Positions 1 through 11,800 of a stretch of DNA of 64,000 nucleotides are shown piece by piece (the stretch's first letter is position 1; each line of letters opens with the position of its first letter). A program made the translations under genes and the position numbers. The stretch is from Thereva unica (Eukaryota > Arthropoda > Insecta > Diptera > Therevidae), in the NCBI GenBank assembly GCA_949987705.1, contig OX465283.1, positions 3,018,207 through 3,082,206 of the forward strand, in the 5' to 3' direction. Below the pieces are notes generated by a model, which ran no database searches, had not been told where the DNA came from, and saw nothing but the letters and a program-made list of their open reading frames with translations.

Positions 1-509
1 GAGACATTTATGAACGCATATCGCCTGGCCTGAAAAAAGATTACGTCCTTTTTTTTCGTGAAATTGTCCTTTTTTCGAGTGCAGAAAAATTAAAAATAAA
101 AATATTTAAAATTTCCTTTTGTACAAATCTAAGAGTAAAATTAAAAAATTCCGAAACTAGAAATAATAATTTTCATAATTTTTCTTTCGTTAAATTATAA
201 AGTGAATAATTTTTTTTCAATTTAAATATTTTTTGTTTTCCTTATTTTTATTTTTTATCACATTCAATTCATTTTTTTTTCTTATGCCTGCGCGATCCAT
301 TTTTTCGACAGCCAGATTTTTTTTATTTTCTTTATTCTTATTTAAAAAATGGCAAGATTACGTTCTTGTTGTTTTTCTTAGTTATTTTCCATTTATGTAA
401 ATATTTTTAATGGAATTACAATATATTTTTAAATATTGGGATAGTCTTGTTTAAACATTGTTTCATTGTTTTTTCTTTTTTCAATTATCAAATTTTGTAA
501 AACAATTAA
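1..509. other. AT-rich sequence without recognisable feature
   Basis: This is T/A-rich unique-looking DNA at the window edge, without an open frame, terminal repeats or protein similarity that I can recognise. Confidence 0.5.
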
Positions 510-782
510 AGGCCTTGTAGTCCAGTAAAATGGTGCAGAAAAAGCGCCATCTGTGCATTTTATGAGCAATTTGTATTTTCATTGTGTAGGGGTGTTGGTT
601 GGGAGTATAAAACCGAGTTTTCGGGATTCGGAGGCGTGACGTTTGGCCGCCATCTTGTTTTGAGTGGTGAAAAATGGTTTGTCTTATATCTCGGAAACCG
701 TGAGACCTACCGAATTTTTGTTAAAACATTTTTTTAGATAATTAAATTATCTAAAACTTTCGTAAATAATGTTTTGCCGTAA

Positions 783-1581
783 TCTATCTTACTAATATTA
801 TAAACGCGAATGTTTGTACGAATGTTTGTTACTCTTTATATAGCAAAATCCGTAACTTTTGTGTGGGAGATACTCTTCAAATTACTGCTAAAAAACTCAG
901 ATCCATTTTGTTTTTGTTTTTTCCGAAAAAAATACGATCTCCAAAGTTTCAGATCGATCGGAGGTGATTTACGGATAGTCGCCGAACAATTTTGTTGAAA
1001 AGGCAGATTTCTTGCGAAGGATGCGGTTCACTGAACTTGGATTGAAGTAGCTTCGGCTGCATGTGCCTTATTTTAGCAATCTATGGCTTAAATAAAAGGT
1101 ATCGAGACCAAAAAGACGACAAATTGAATAATCGGTTTTACTTTTTTAGCGATGGTACCTCGAAATTTATATAGATTTCAAGGTGTTTGATTTTTCGAGA
1201 TACAATAATTTTTTATGGGACATATTTTTTGTTTTATATTTCTTACGGAAAAATTACTCTATCATGCCGTTAAATATTTGAAAAGTTCGCCCAATGCTGC
1301 TAAACGACGTATAGACATAACGGAAGCTATAGTACGCACCAAAGAATAGGAAATATAAACACAGGCGGGGAAATGACAATTTCACACACAATAAAATTTC
1401 GTGTATGGATAAAATGCAAGCGGACATGCATTGTAATTTCCTCTTCGAAATTCAATTCGTTTATAGTATTTGACTACGACAAGAGTGGCAAGAGGTCTCG
1501 ATTTTTAGTTTCCCAATTGTTTTGGCGCACGCCATACTATTAGCTTATGGGTGCAGCGAGGCGTACCGAGTTACAGCTAGT
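783..1581 (+). mobile_element. non-autonomous Helitron-like element
   Basis: It begins TCTATCTTACTAATATTATA, which matches the widespread insect Helitron 5' end pattern (TC..ACTAATATTATAAA). It ends in GTACCGAGTTACAGCTAGT, with the canonical CTAGT terminus between A and T flanks and a GC-containing subterminal stretch able to form a short hairpin. There is no Rep/helicase coding capacity, so it is non-autonomous. It abuts the inner end of the left fold-back arm, implying insertion into that element. The family assignment is from end motifs only. Confidence 0.65.
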
Positions 1582-2023
1582 ATAAATGTAATTGGAGTGT
1601 ATGTCTGTGATTTCAAAATAATTGTGTTTTTCTAAGTTTATATGGTTTTTTACATGATTTTAAAACAAAATCACGCATTTTTAAAATTTTGTCTGTCTGT
1701 TTGTTCGGGCTAATTTCGGAAACGGCTAATCCTGGCTTTCACTGGAAGATTCAGTATTTTTGCGGGTATGTTTTAGGCTATTTATATGCACTATATTTTA
1801 GCTGTACTTGTATGTATGTATGTAGACAAATCTTGAAACCGGATTTTGACTTTGAATTTCCATATAACGGATCAACTTCAAATTTTGCACACATGTACAG
1901 TTCACGTGACAATGCAACCTGACCATTTTGTGAAAAAAATCAAGATGGCGGCCGAATTTCGAAATTGTGCTCGCCGACCCCCGACATGGGTATCAAATGA
2001 AAGGGAATGATAAGTAGAATATA

Positions 2024-2494
2024 GGCCCCTGTGCCGGAAGTCGAGTCATATGACAGTCGCATGTAGATATCGATGTCGTCTCGTTTTTTAGTTGGTGTGC
2101 TGAGAATCGGGTGGCGTGACAAGTCGTTTGAGTTGAAAAAATTGTCGTTTCAGTAAAATTACGACTGTCAGCACAGGGGTCAGAGAGTGTTTGAGTTAAG
2201 TTTTTGTGTTGGTGATTGTTGGTGTTTAATTTTTATTCTGAAATTATTAAAAACTTAAAATTAAAAACTAAAAAAAAAAATATGTATTTTCTTTCAAATT
2301 TTCTTACTTTGTCACTAACGCAAACAGCCCGACCAAAAGTGACAACAAAACTACAATAAAAACGACTGTCAGCACACCAAAAAAAAACTGTCGTTTATGT
2401 CAGCAGATTTTACACCGCAAGAATCGACTATCAGCACACCGCTCTATTAGCTTCACTTCTTATGACAGCAAATACGACTTTCAGCACAGGGGCC
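2024..2494. mobile_element. TIR element (MITE) of the GGCCCCTGTGC family, with internal repeats of its end motif
   Basis: Its ends are GGCCCCTGTGCCGGAAGTCG and (reverse complement) GGCCCCTGTGCTGAAAGTCG. Internally the motif CGACT(G/T/A)TCAGCACA recurs several times in both orientations (around 2090-2110, 2161-2178, 2362-2377 and 2426-2440). This suggests an expanded or self-nested MITE. There is no coding frame. Related short copies occur at 27986-28067 and 28095-28191. Confidence 0.65.
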
Positions 2495-3205
2495 ATTGCC
2501 TTATATGGTGGTGAAAAGCAAGAAACACACAAAATGCACTGCACAAAATGTGCAGTTAAAAGTAAATTTAATCTCTCTAAGCTCCCTCCTACACAAGATG
2601 CAGCTCGTATACATATATTAAGAGAATATCACCAAGTACAAACGTGGCTAGGACGATATAGATCCCGAATACTGGGGCTGGAAAAAAATGCCGCGAATGT
2701 TTTGTACCAATTAAATGGACGATGGCGCCTCCAGATCTGTTGAAATTAGGCCTACAGGGAACCACTGCGCCGACAACTTTACCTCGCGGGTGGTGTGGAA
2801 ATGAGTAAAATTTTAAATAATTCGATGAAATATCCTACAATAATATAAAGTATTATAAAATAGAAGCATATGCACAACTTTTGTCATAACTTCTCCATCA
2901 CCCCCAAAATTGTTATACTTTTTAGCCCATTATTAATATTACGGCAAAACATATTTACGAAAGTTGTAAATAATTTGATTATGTAAAAAAAATGTTTTAA
3001 CAAAAATTCTGTAGGTCTCACGGTTTCCGAGATATAAGACAAACCATTTTTCACCACCTAAAACAAGATGGCGGCCGAACGTTACGCCTCCGGATCCCGA
3101 TAACTCGGTTTTATACTCCCAAAACCAACCCCCCTCCAAAAGAAAAAACAAAATGGCTGTTTCCATAAAATGCACAGCGAAAGCACCATTTGACTGGACT
3201 ATTGA

Positions 3206-3957
3206 AAGAAATCAACAAAAATAAAAACCCAAAAATTGGTTCCGAAATAATTGTTTTTAAAGAATTTGCTAAAAAAACATATACGAGAATTATAAATAAA
3301 ATATTAAATTTTAAAAATGAATGGCTTAAATGTGTTTTTTCTTATTTTTTTGATTATTTTTTTGCTTTTATTACTTTTTGTTTTTGTTGAAAGAATTTAC
3401 ATTTATATATTTTGTTGTTTTTTGGAACACTGATTTGGAAAAATAAAATCTACATTTCTTCTGGATTATAGTAAGTATGTAAGTGTTGTTGTGAATGTTA
3501 CCTGCAAACGTGATGATAAATTTGTTACAAAGCCAGGTGTGTTGTTTTTTGTTAGCATTTTTAATTAATTATATTTCTTGTTTTTAATTTTCTTGTTTAA
3601 GTTCTTAAATAATACTTTTATGAGGAAAAGAATTAATCTCTTAAAATTTAAAATTGAACGATTCTATTTTTATTATTAACTATTGTTGTTTGTTTGTTTT
3701 TTAAACTATTAAGAATATTTCTGTATTTGATTTTGTTTTTCTATTAGGGATGGACTGGTTGTAGTTATTAGAGTGACTATTATGTATTTATTGCAGTTCT
3801 ATGTATGTAATATGATATCAATTAAATGTGATTTTTAATGTAAACGCCAAATTTAGAAATATTAAAATTGTATTCGGGGTATTGGAAGCTGATATTTAAG
3901 CTCAACGACCATAGAATTTCCTAGGGATCCGGGGATATACAAACTAAGTAACGTCTT
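3206..3957. other. AT-rich flank, nothing recognised
   Basis: This stretch lies between the fold-back arm and the reverse-transcriptase relic. It is T-rich with only short open frames, one of them low complexity. No element ends or protein motifs were seen. Confidence 0.4.
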
Positions 3958-5480
3958 TTGAATTTAAAACCACAGCGGATAAAGCTTAGTCCGATTCACC
4001 AAGTCCACATAGCTATTCCCAGGGAATGCAATCTAATTATAACAGATGATTTAACTGGTGCGCACACTGACAACCCCCTTATAAATGGAATATCTCTTTC
4101 TGTTGACAAGCTTTTGACGGGTCTGAATAAACTTGACATCAAAAAAGGTAATGGTGCCGACAATCTCCCTCCTATTTTCTCGCCGTCCTGCTCAAAACAT
4201 AACCCATTTCCTCTTCATCTCATCTTCAACAAATCTTTATCGTTGGAAAAGTTTCCTACGCAATGGAAGAAATCCTACCTAACGCCAATCTATAAATCTA
4301 GTGATAAGAACTCGGTGGACAATCATCATCAATTATCATCAATTCCTAAGGTTTTTGAAAAACTTTTTTATGACGAGATAACTCCTCTTATCGACCCATG
4401 CCAAAACGAGCAACACGGTTTCTCAAGCGTTCAACGACTTTAAAGCTTATGGTCAGCAAGGCCTTTGATCGAGTGGGCCATGATAGTTTAATTGCAAAAT
4501 TATTAAAATTTGGAATATCAGGTTCTGCCCTGGAATGGTTAAAACCATATCTGAACGGAAGAACACAGGTTATCAGATTGCAAGGATTTCTATCTAATGG
4601 CGTTCCTCAGAGTAGTCATCTTGGTCCTCTTCTTTTCAATATTTTCATCTCCGACCTAGCGGAAAAACTAATTAATATTCCACATCTCTTCTACGCGGAT
4701 GATCTAAAAATTTATAGCGTCATTAAGACCCAAACTGATGTTTCCTTCATGCAGACGAAACTGAATGCCTTACAAGACTGGTGCACCACAAATTGCAACT
4801 TAACACCCAAATGCCATACCTTCTCCCGTGGAAAAAACACACAGAAGCAGTACTATTATCTCAACGGCATAATGTTGAATCAAGTTGATCATACCGTAGA
4901 TCTAGGCGTAGTCCTAGAGAAAAAACTCAATTTCAACCTGCACTTCGATAATATTACTCCCAGAGCCGACAAACTTCTTGGCTTCATAAGGAGGAGAGCC
5001 TAAGAGTTCGATAATGTATGGGTCACAAAAACACTCTTTTGTTCTCTAGTCCGCCCTAACCTAGAATAAGCGTGTCCTATCTGGGATCCCATACTCCAAG
5101 TAAGCAGCAATAGGATGGAATCCGTTTAAAAGAGATTTTTCCTATTCGCACTGAAACATCTACACAACCCCCATGACTACTATATCGTACCGCACTACTT
5201 GGACAGGCTCAAAGTGGTTGATCTCATGCCGTTAACTAGAAAACTGTTCATATCTTGCGCTGCCTTTGAGTGGAAAACTTAAAGTGCAGTTTCTGTCGGA
5301 CGAGACCAAATTCAATGATGTAGTCCAATACACATGGTTTTGCTAGGAACGAGCTCGTCAATTGTTGCTATATGGTTTTCAATAGTCATAGCTCCTGTTT
5401 CTCTCCTTCACTCAACAAGGCATCCTATAAGAAAATAGTCAGATCTCTACCAACATAACTCCACCACTCTTGACAATAAT
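3958..5480 (+). mobile_element. decayed non-LTR retrotransposon (CR1/Jockey-superfamily) reverse transcriptase
   Basis: The reading frame is broken once near 4400-4440. The first part has P-I-Y-K-S-S-D-K..S-I-P-K-V-F-E-K, an RT finger/palm start. The second part has S-K-A-F-D-R-V-G-H, V-P-Q-S-S-H-L-G-P-L-L-F-N-I-F-I and F-Y-A-D-D (4689-4703), the catalytic YADD box. It continues to about 5003, then with stops into L-V-R-P-N-L-E..I-W-D-P, a typical RT 3' region, to about 5300-5480. The upstream endonuclease and ORF1 are missing, so this is a 5'-truncated, dead copy. Confidence 0.8.
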
Positions 5481-6065
5481 AGGTTTTCAATAGCTGTTCA
5501 TATGTAGTTATATTATGGCCGTGTTCGTAAATCCAAGGTTTGTTTGCTTGCATGCAGGCAACCTTGCAATCGCTTGCTAGTCAGATTAGTCATTTGCGAA
5601 TTATTCATGGTTGCTTAAATGAACGCATTTCACCATTTTTAAAAAGCTACTGTCTGCCCACTTGAATTTATTTGACAGTTCGTTTTTTTTCTTCGCGTAT
5701 CCATCCGAAAGCATATCACCTTAAAAATTGTTGTTGAGAATGTCACACTTATTTTTCCCCTTTTTACTTCTCTTTCCTAAAAATCGGCTTGAAAACAATT
5801 GAAGAAATTTCCATGTTTGCCACCTCAATCAGCACTAATATTCTAGTCTTACTTACATTTTCCACCAACGACAAAGATCAAGGCGTTTTTCAAAGCCATC
5901 AATAAACCGATATAATTGTAAATTGTGAGTCTTTCGCAAAATCGTACCGTCACCTTCTCGCTGGTGACTCCTGGATAACCAACCGACGACGGACCTACCC
6001 AGTGCACGGGGGTATAGCTGAGCCACCTTATCCGATGGGGTATAATTCACGGATCCGGTTCTCCT
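5481..6065. other. unassigned sequence
   Basis: There is no coding signal. A short imperfect inverted motif (GGTTTGTTTGCTTGCATGCAGGCAACC-like) sits at about 5540-5567, but no bounded element could be drawn. Confidence 0.3.
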
Positions 6066-6317
6066 GGGGCCGGTTCGTGTATGTCGAAAACGAAAATTTT
6101 TTTTCGTCTCGGGTTCGCGTAAGTCGAAAAAATTGAAAATTTTCGTCTGAAGCCGACGAAAGGCACTCGAAAGGGCTTGGGTTATCGAGTTTTTGCATTA
6201 GGACACGAACCATTTTCTTTTCGACCTATGTGAACGCTAAAATTTTCTTCGACATAATTTTCGACTTCAATTTTTTTTCGTACGATTATCGTCGTTCGCC
6301 ATACACGAACCAGCCCC
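6066..6317 (+). mobile_element. 252-bp MITE, copy 1 (GGGGCCGGTTCGTGTATG termini)
   Basis: The termini are GGGGCCGGTTCGTGTATG on the left and, as reverse complement, GGGGCTGGTTCGTGTATGG on the right. The interior is rich in TTCG/CGAA motifs. An almost complete second copy lies in opposite orientation at 9273-9514. There is no coding capacity. The superfamily is unassigned because no clear target duplication is visible. Confidence 0.75.
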
Positions 6318-6349
6318 TGGTAGTGGGGTTGGGCTAACTGCCGGACCCT

Positions 6350-6900
6350 GTAAAAACACATCAGTTAAGAAACCCGAAGCAAAGCCTCGGAACGGCGGGG
6401 AAAACACCTACGACTACGGCAACAGCACCTGGAAATGATTTTCGGAGCATGGAACACGCGAAGTACCCACAGAACTACAGCAGTTAAGTCACTATTAGAC
6501 GAAGTGAGCAGATATAAAATAAAATTACTCGCGTTGGTAGAGCCATTGAAGAAGAAGAATTTGAATTTACATGCCATGCCAAAGATTGAAACAAATTTCG
6601 TCCTGCCAAATTAGGAAAAACTCGTAACGATCGAATTGAAACAATTTACATGCTGCCACTCCTGACAGCGCCATCGTCTTATTCCACTAGATCTCAATCC
6701 AATACCACCATGATAGAAAGAAAGTTGATTTCGGTGATATAAACGAACGCTTATTATATTTAGAGGCGATGGCGAGGAAGGCCAGGGAATTTTTTGTAAA
6801 GAGCGAAGACAAGAAAGAAGAAAAGTTATCTGGAAATGCGAAGGACCAAGCCGCAAAGTGTATTCGAACCACGAACCTCTGGAGTGGCATCCGATCGCTT
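6350..6900 (+). pseudogene. RTE-like non-LTR retrotransposon 5' relic (endonuclease start)
   Basis: In frame from about 6429 the translation reads I-F-G-A-W-N-T-R-S..V-K-S-L-L-D-E..Y-K-I-K-L-L-A-L-V-E-P. This is the characteristic start of an apurinic-type endonuclease in RTE/craniofacial-development-protein-like elements (family pattern: W-N-V-R-T-L ... I-D-I-V-A-L-Q-E). Further on, frames are short and interrupted. A second open stretch (R-K-A-R-E-F-F-V-K-S-E-D-K) runs to about 6880 and is unassigned. It is a dead fragment. Confidence 0.55.
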
Positions 6901-8647
6901 TAAAACCTTAATGTTTACTTCCTTGATGTGGGGCTTTCAATAAGTATAAAGTTTCCAGCTCAAGTTTGCACGCTTAATTACAGCAAGAACAACGAGCTAC
7001 AATAGTTTAAACTGTATTACATCGTAAATCATATGCAAAATTAGGCGTTGATATATGTAATAAAATAGCGAAATATATTTTTTCAAATTTGCAATAAATA
7101 TAATTAGTCACTCTCACAGCAGCAAAATGAAGTTTAGAAAAATTTCCTGCATTTAAAATATTTTTTTTGTTTGTTGTTAAAATCACAATTTGTACCAATT
7201 TTGATATTTATTAATATTGTAGATAGAATATTGCAAGAAATCAATTCTAAAAATCATAATTCATTTTGTTTTCTCTATTTAAGTTTTTGTTTTTTTTTTG
7301 TTATTTTTATCATTATTATTATTGAATAATAATAATTACTAAAAGACTTGAAATATAAGTTTTAAAAAAATTTACTATATATTTAAAAAAAAATTAGTAA
7401 ATTAATAAAAAGGAAGATATAGAGAGAAAAGAGAAATTTTAAAGCTCAACTGTATATGCTCTTAGATTAATTAAAAAAAAAAAAAAAAAAATAATAATAA
7501 TAATAAAATAATAGTGAGATAATATAATGTGCATCTATTAAATAATTTAAAAATACTTAAAACAAAAAAGAAAAAATAGTTTTTTCCTTTTTTTTTAAAA
7601 TACAATAAGTAGTTTTTTTTATAAATTATACCTAGAAATAAGTTTTGTAAACATTTTTTATTTTTTTCTTTATTTTTTTTACTCTTTTATTTTTTTCGTT
7701 TCAATATGGAGTTAATAATATCGACAGAAAAACATTATTTTTTTAAATACATTTTTTTTAAGACAAAAAATAAAAGATGGCGCATAATTTTTTTTATTTT
7801 TATTATTTAATTAAATAAATAACAAAAAAAAGGAAAAGAAAAAAGAAAGTTCTTTGTTACATCTACAAGCGCCATTTATCATCAAATATTTTTATTTTTA
7901 TTTTTTTACATCATTTTCATTTTTTTATTATTTTCATTTTTAAATTCATTTTAAAAAACATTTTCCTCCTTAACTGTCGTACAAAAAAATTTACATCATT
8001 TTCTTTTTTTAATAATCTTCGTTAGTCAGTGTGTGTGTTTGTGTGTTTTATTTTTCTCTTATGTGTGTGTGTTTTTTGATTTATTTTTATTATTTTTACT
8101 TAATCTTAAAATATGTGATGTTTCCATTTTTGTTGGTTTTTTTATATTAAATCTAGTACTTTTTTTAACGACAAAATCATTTTTTTAAATACTTTATTTT
8201 TTTCACATTTTTTTCACATTTTTTAAAACTTTTTTTTTGCTATTTACACATTTTTTTTTGTTTACGTATAACATAAATTATAATAAAAAAAAATTATACA
8301 TATATATATTTATATAAAAGTAAAATTAAAATATCAATTAAAAAACATAACAGCTAATAAATACTGCTTAAAAGATTTTTTTTTCTAAAAAAAAGTTTTT
8401 TAAATTTAAAAATATAAAAGAAAAATCTTTTTTAAATTAAATTTGAAATATAACAACTCTACACAATGGATTTTCTCCATATAAGTCAATCTCTACACAT
8501 TATACATTTATTTTTTTGTTTTCCCCTCTTCAGCTTTTAGCAATGACGAATAAAAGTTGGTCTATTCTTATTTAATAATATTAACTGGTTTTACACAATC
8601 CTTGTTTTTGTTTTTAATTATTTATTTATAATTTATTTTAATCTCAT
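6900..8647 (-). other. probable trx 3' UTR and downstream flank, extremely AT-rich
   Basis: The 1.7 kb downstream of the trx stop codon is very AT-rich, with long T and A runs and a TAA-type microsatellite near 7470-7510. TG-rich runs occur at about 8025-8075. Several minus-strand AATAAA hexamers occur (for example at 8508-8513 and close to the stop at 8621-8626), so the polyadenylation site cannot be chosen. No coding potential or mobile-element termini were seen. Confidence 0.5.
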
Positions 8648-8821
8648 TCAGTTTAAGTATTTTCGACATTTCTTTGATCCGCATGAGCATGGTATTTTGA
8701 CGTCCTCAAATGGAAATTTGTAATCGTAGGTAAGTTCCTCGCCTTGTACAATACGACGAAGTGCGAAGATTATTATGTGCTTATGTCCAAGTATATCAAC
8801 CACTTTTGAGTAGCAGTTTGG
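8648..8821 (-). CDS. trx: trx last exon: SET C-terminus and post-SET
   Basis: This exon follows the acceptor TTATCTAG at 8821 and opens PNCYSKVVDI, completing NHSCE|PNC. It continues L-G-H-K-H-I-I-I-F-A, G-E-E-L-T-Y-D-Y and the post-SET Cys cluster C-S-C-G-S-K-K-C-R-K-Y-L-N, followed by TGA at 8648-8650. The EELTYDY tyrosines and the three post-SET cysteines are the expected catalytic and zinc-binding residues, so the enzyme core is intact. It is too short (57 residues) to show up as a long open frame. It was found by extending the SET domain across the intron. Confidence 0.97.
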   Translation of the reverse strand, partial: PNCYSKVVDILGHKHIIIFALRRIVQGEELTYDYKFPFEDVKIPCSCGSKKCRKYLN

Positions 8822-11800
8822 CTAGATAAATAAATATGATAATTATTAATTTAGTAAAAGTTTAAGGTTTTTTATAGAAGATCTACCAAAAGAATGACGA
8901 GATTCTCAAAAGAGATTACGGCCCGGTTTAAACCTAGACGAAACAGCACGCCACTGGTATAAAAACCATACCGGACAGAATAGCAGCGCTTAGCAAGGAA
9001 CAGATAGAAAAGATGGGTGTTTGTCAGGCTCAGACTATGGAAGCCTTGATTCCTCTGCTTGGTGACTGGACAGAGCGATGGGTATACACAAACAATGTTG
9101 ATCCAATGGTATAGACAAACAAATATGTAACAAACAAACAAAACGACAATCCACAAGAGAGTTACTCCAGTGTGCGGCGGATAGACTAACAAGCCACGGA
9201 GAGTTGATCCAGTGGTACACCGAAAACCAACAGAACCCCGTTGATCTGGTGGCAAACCGACAGATCTAGAAAGCCAGTTCGTGTATGGCGAACGACGATA
9301 ATCGTACGAAAAAAAATTGAAGTCGAAAAATGTTGTCGACGAAAATTTTAGCGTTCGCATAGATCGAAAGAAAATGGTTCGTGTCCTAATGCAAAAACTC
9401 GATAACCCAAGCCCTTTCGAGTGCCTTTCGTCGGCTTCAGACGAAAATTTTCAATTTTTCGACCTATACGAACCCGAGACGAAAAACAATTTTCGACATA
9501 CACGAACTGGCCCCAGGCTTCCTTTCCTTTCCCTTCCCTCGATAAACTCAACGCAGTGGTGTTCGAGGAAGTATTACTGCATGATGTGAGGTCGGCAGGA
9601 GGTGCCAGGAATGGGGCAGCGAATCGAAGTTTCATTGAAGTAGGCATGTGATGCGTCATGTCCCGGCGCGCCGGAAACCATTTACACTCACCAAACTTCT
9701 GGTGAAACGCCGAGATCGACGAGTGCCAAATGGCCTGCCTGAAAGCGAGAAGGAAAGCTCAGAGAAATCGAAACCTTCCGGATTTCGATGAACTCCTTAA
9801 GAGATATAAAGAAGCGAAGAGGCTGAACAAGGCCATCCCTAGAAGTAAATCCGAGTACTTCAAAAGGTTGTGTAGAGAAGCATACTTGGATCCCTGGGGC
9901 GGACCCTATAACATGGTCTCCGCCGATCATCTGGCCCGCGCGGCTCCAAAGTATCTGCGATAACCTCAGAGGATATTCTGGAGGCCTCAAAAAAGGTAGC
10001 CATCATAAAGGCCCCTGGCATGGATGGCATACGAAATAAAGCGGCAAAACGTTGCATAGGCAAACTTTTCGAGCGGAGGATCTGTAACAGGATACTCCCT
10101 AGCGTCGAAAGCGTAGGTTGCCTGTCGGACAAGCAATTCGGCTTCAGAAAGGCAAGGCCGACAACTGATGCAGTCAACATGGTGATGGGCATAGCAAGAG
10201 CCGCATAAAGAAAAATCACTGCTGCGCACTGATAACGATCGGGTTCGGGGATGACATCGGGGTAGTTGTCTAGGAAAACACTCCGATTACATCGAACTGT
10301 ATGCGAACGAAGCGATCTGGGAAATAAAAGCATAGTTGGAACGCACTGGGCTGAAGCTTGCTGAACGCAAAACGGCAGCGGTGTTGATTAGCAAACTGAG
10401 AAAGCTAGTGTCCGGATAAAGGTAAAGGAACAGATCATCCACTTACAGCCCGCTCTGGAGTACCTGGGAGTGATGATCGACAGGCTCAACTACTCCCACG
10501 TAAGAACGACCATCAAAAATTGGGTCGACCAGCTGTTTCTTCATAGCTGGACAAGGACCCAGGGTGCTCGTCAAGCTAAAATATTCATCCAAATCGATAA
10601 ACTGCGGGTAAACTTTTAAATCTCAGGAGGTGGGAGCTAAAAATAATAACAGACCTCCTGACAGGCCACTGTTCGCTTAACTACCATCTAAACAAAATAG
10701 GACTGGTAGCCGATTGTAGCTGTCGGTTCTGCGGGCAGCTCCCGAAACTGCGGAGCACTTGCTGTGCGACTGTGAGGTTACAGCGAGCAAGAGATTGAGC
10801 CCCCTCCATCGCGATTTCCCTACTCCCAGGGAGATATGAGACAGGAGCCCTATCTAAATCAGTTTTAGGCTATTTTAGAAGCCTTAACCTAGCTGGTTTT
10901 TAAAGACAGGGATGGCACAATAGACCAAATAAAATAGGTGGTAGTGCCCGCCAAGGCGCGTCTCAACAAGAAATAGAAAAAGCATAAGTTAGCGCCAACC
11001 GTGATTAAGAAATTCCGAGCCGGAAATTACCACCACCAGCCACGTCCTGGAAGAAGTGTGTTACTTTGCAAACATTCCTGCGAAGTGAAAAAATTTTACA
11101 TATAGTTCAATAAGAAAGTTATTTTCAGCCATGAAGCGCAATTTTGAATGAAAAAACACAATATCATGTGGTCACACAAGGTCATGGTGAGTTTTAGTAT
11201 GTGCCTTTAAACGTAGTAACTACGAAAATTAAATCAGGGCACCGATGGATGAACAGAGCCTTGTTTCAGCGAAAAAACTAAAACGATCATTGACCATGTA
11301 AATCCCGACGTCCTTTTTTTGGTAGATCCTGCATGGTAATATAAATTTGATACTTACTTCACATGAGTGATTTATAAATCGTGCTGCATTGCCTCGCATT
11401 GTTGCATCAACAACAAGATTCTCATCAATTTTAAACATATAACAGCCGATTCCTTTGCTGTCATAATATCTTTCACGTTTGTCTGTCAATGTTGATCGAA
11501 TTAGTTCTCCTGCATATTCGATTACCATTTCACCTTTAATAGAAAGAATATTATTTTGATTAGTTTATTAAGATAGCGGGATTTTTAGATTTTCTTACCT
11601 GATTCTATATCTTTTGTACAATAAAGCCCTCTTCCATGAATATGTGATCTAAAGACACCAACATAATCTTTGTAGGTCTCTTTCAAGGTCCGGTACTTCA
11701 TAGCCATTGGTAAGTTACTTCCAGTACCTCTTCTGGAAATATTAATTGTTAGTAAACATTTTTCCGAAGAAGGCAATTTCAAAGACAAACTCACCTTGGT

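Larger units (their letters stand above)
510..3205. mobile_element. fold-back type DNA element with ~270-bp inverted arms, carrying nested insertions
   Basis: The left arm (about 510-782) and right arm (about 2938-3205) are inverted copies. They share TAGTCCAGT..AAATGGTGC at the outer ends, GGGAGTATAAAACCGAGTT, GGCCGCCATCTTGTTTT and CTTATATCTCGGAAACCGTG in the middle, and TTTTGCCGTAAT at the inner ends. No transposase frame lies between the arms. The middle instead holds a Helitron-like insertion and a second TIR element. The long inverted arms fit a non-autonomous fold-back or long-TIR element. I could not see a clean target duplication. Confidence 0.72.

Noticed and set aside
7440..7520. 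A-run followed by TAA microsatellite as a retrotransposon tail
   Set aside because: No coding or element sequence is attached on either side. It fits simple-sequence growth in an AT-rich 3' flank.
11229..11357. SET frame running past NHSCE into VSIKF
   Set aside because: It reads through the GTAAGT donor at 11357. The correct continuation PNCYSK is in the exon at 8648-8821.
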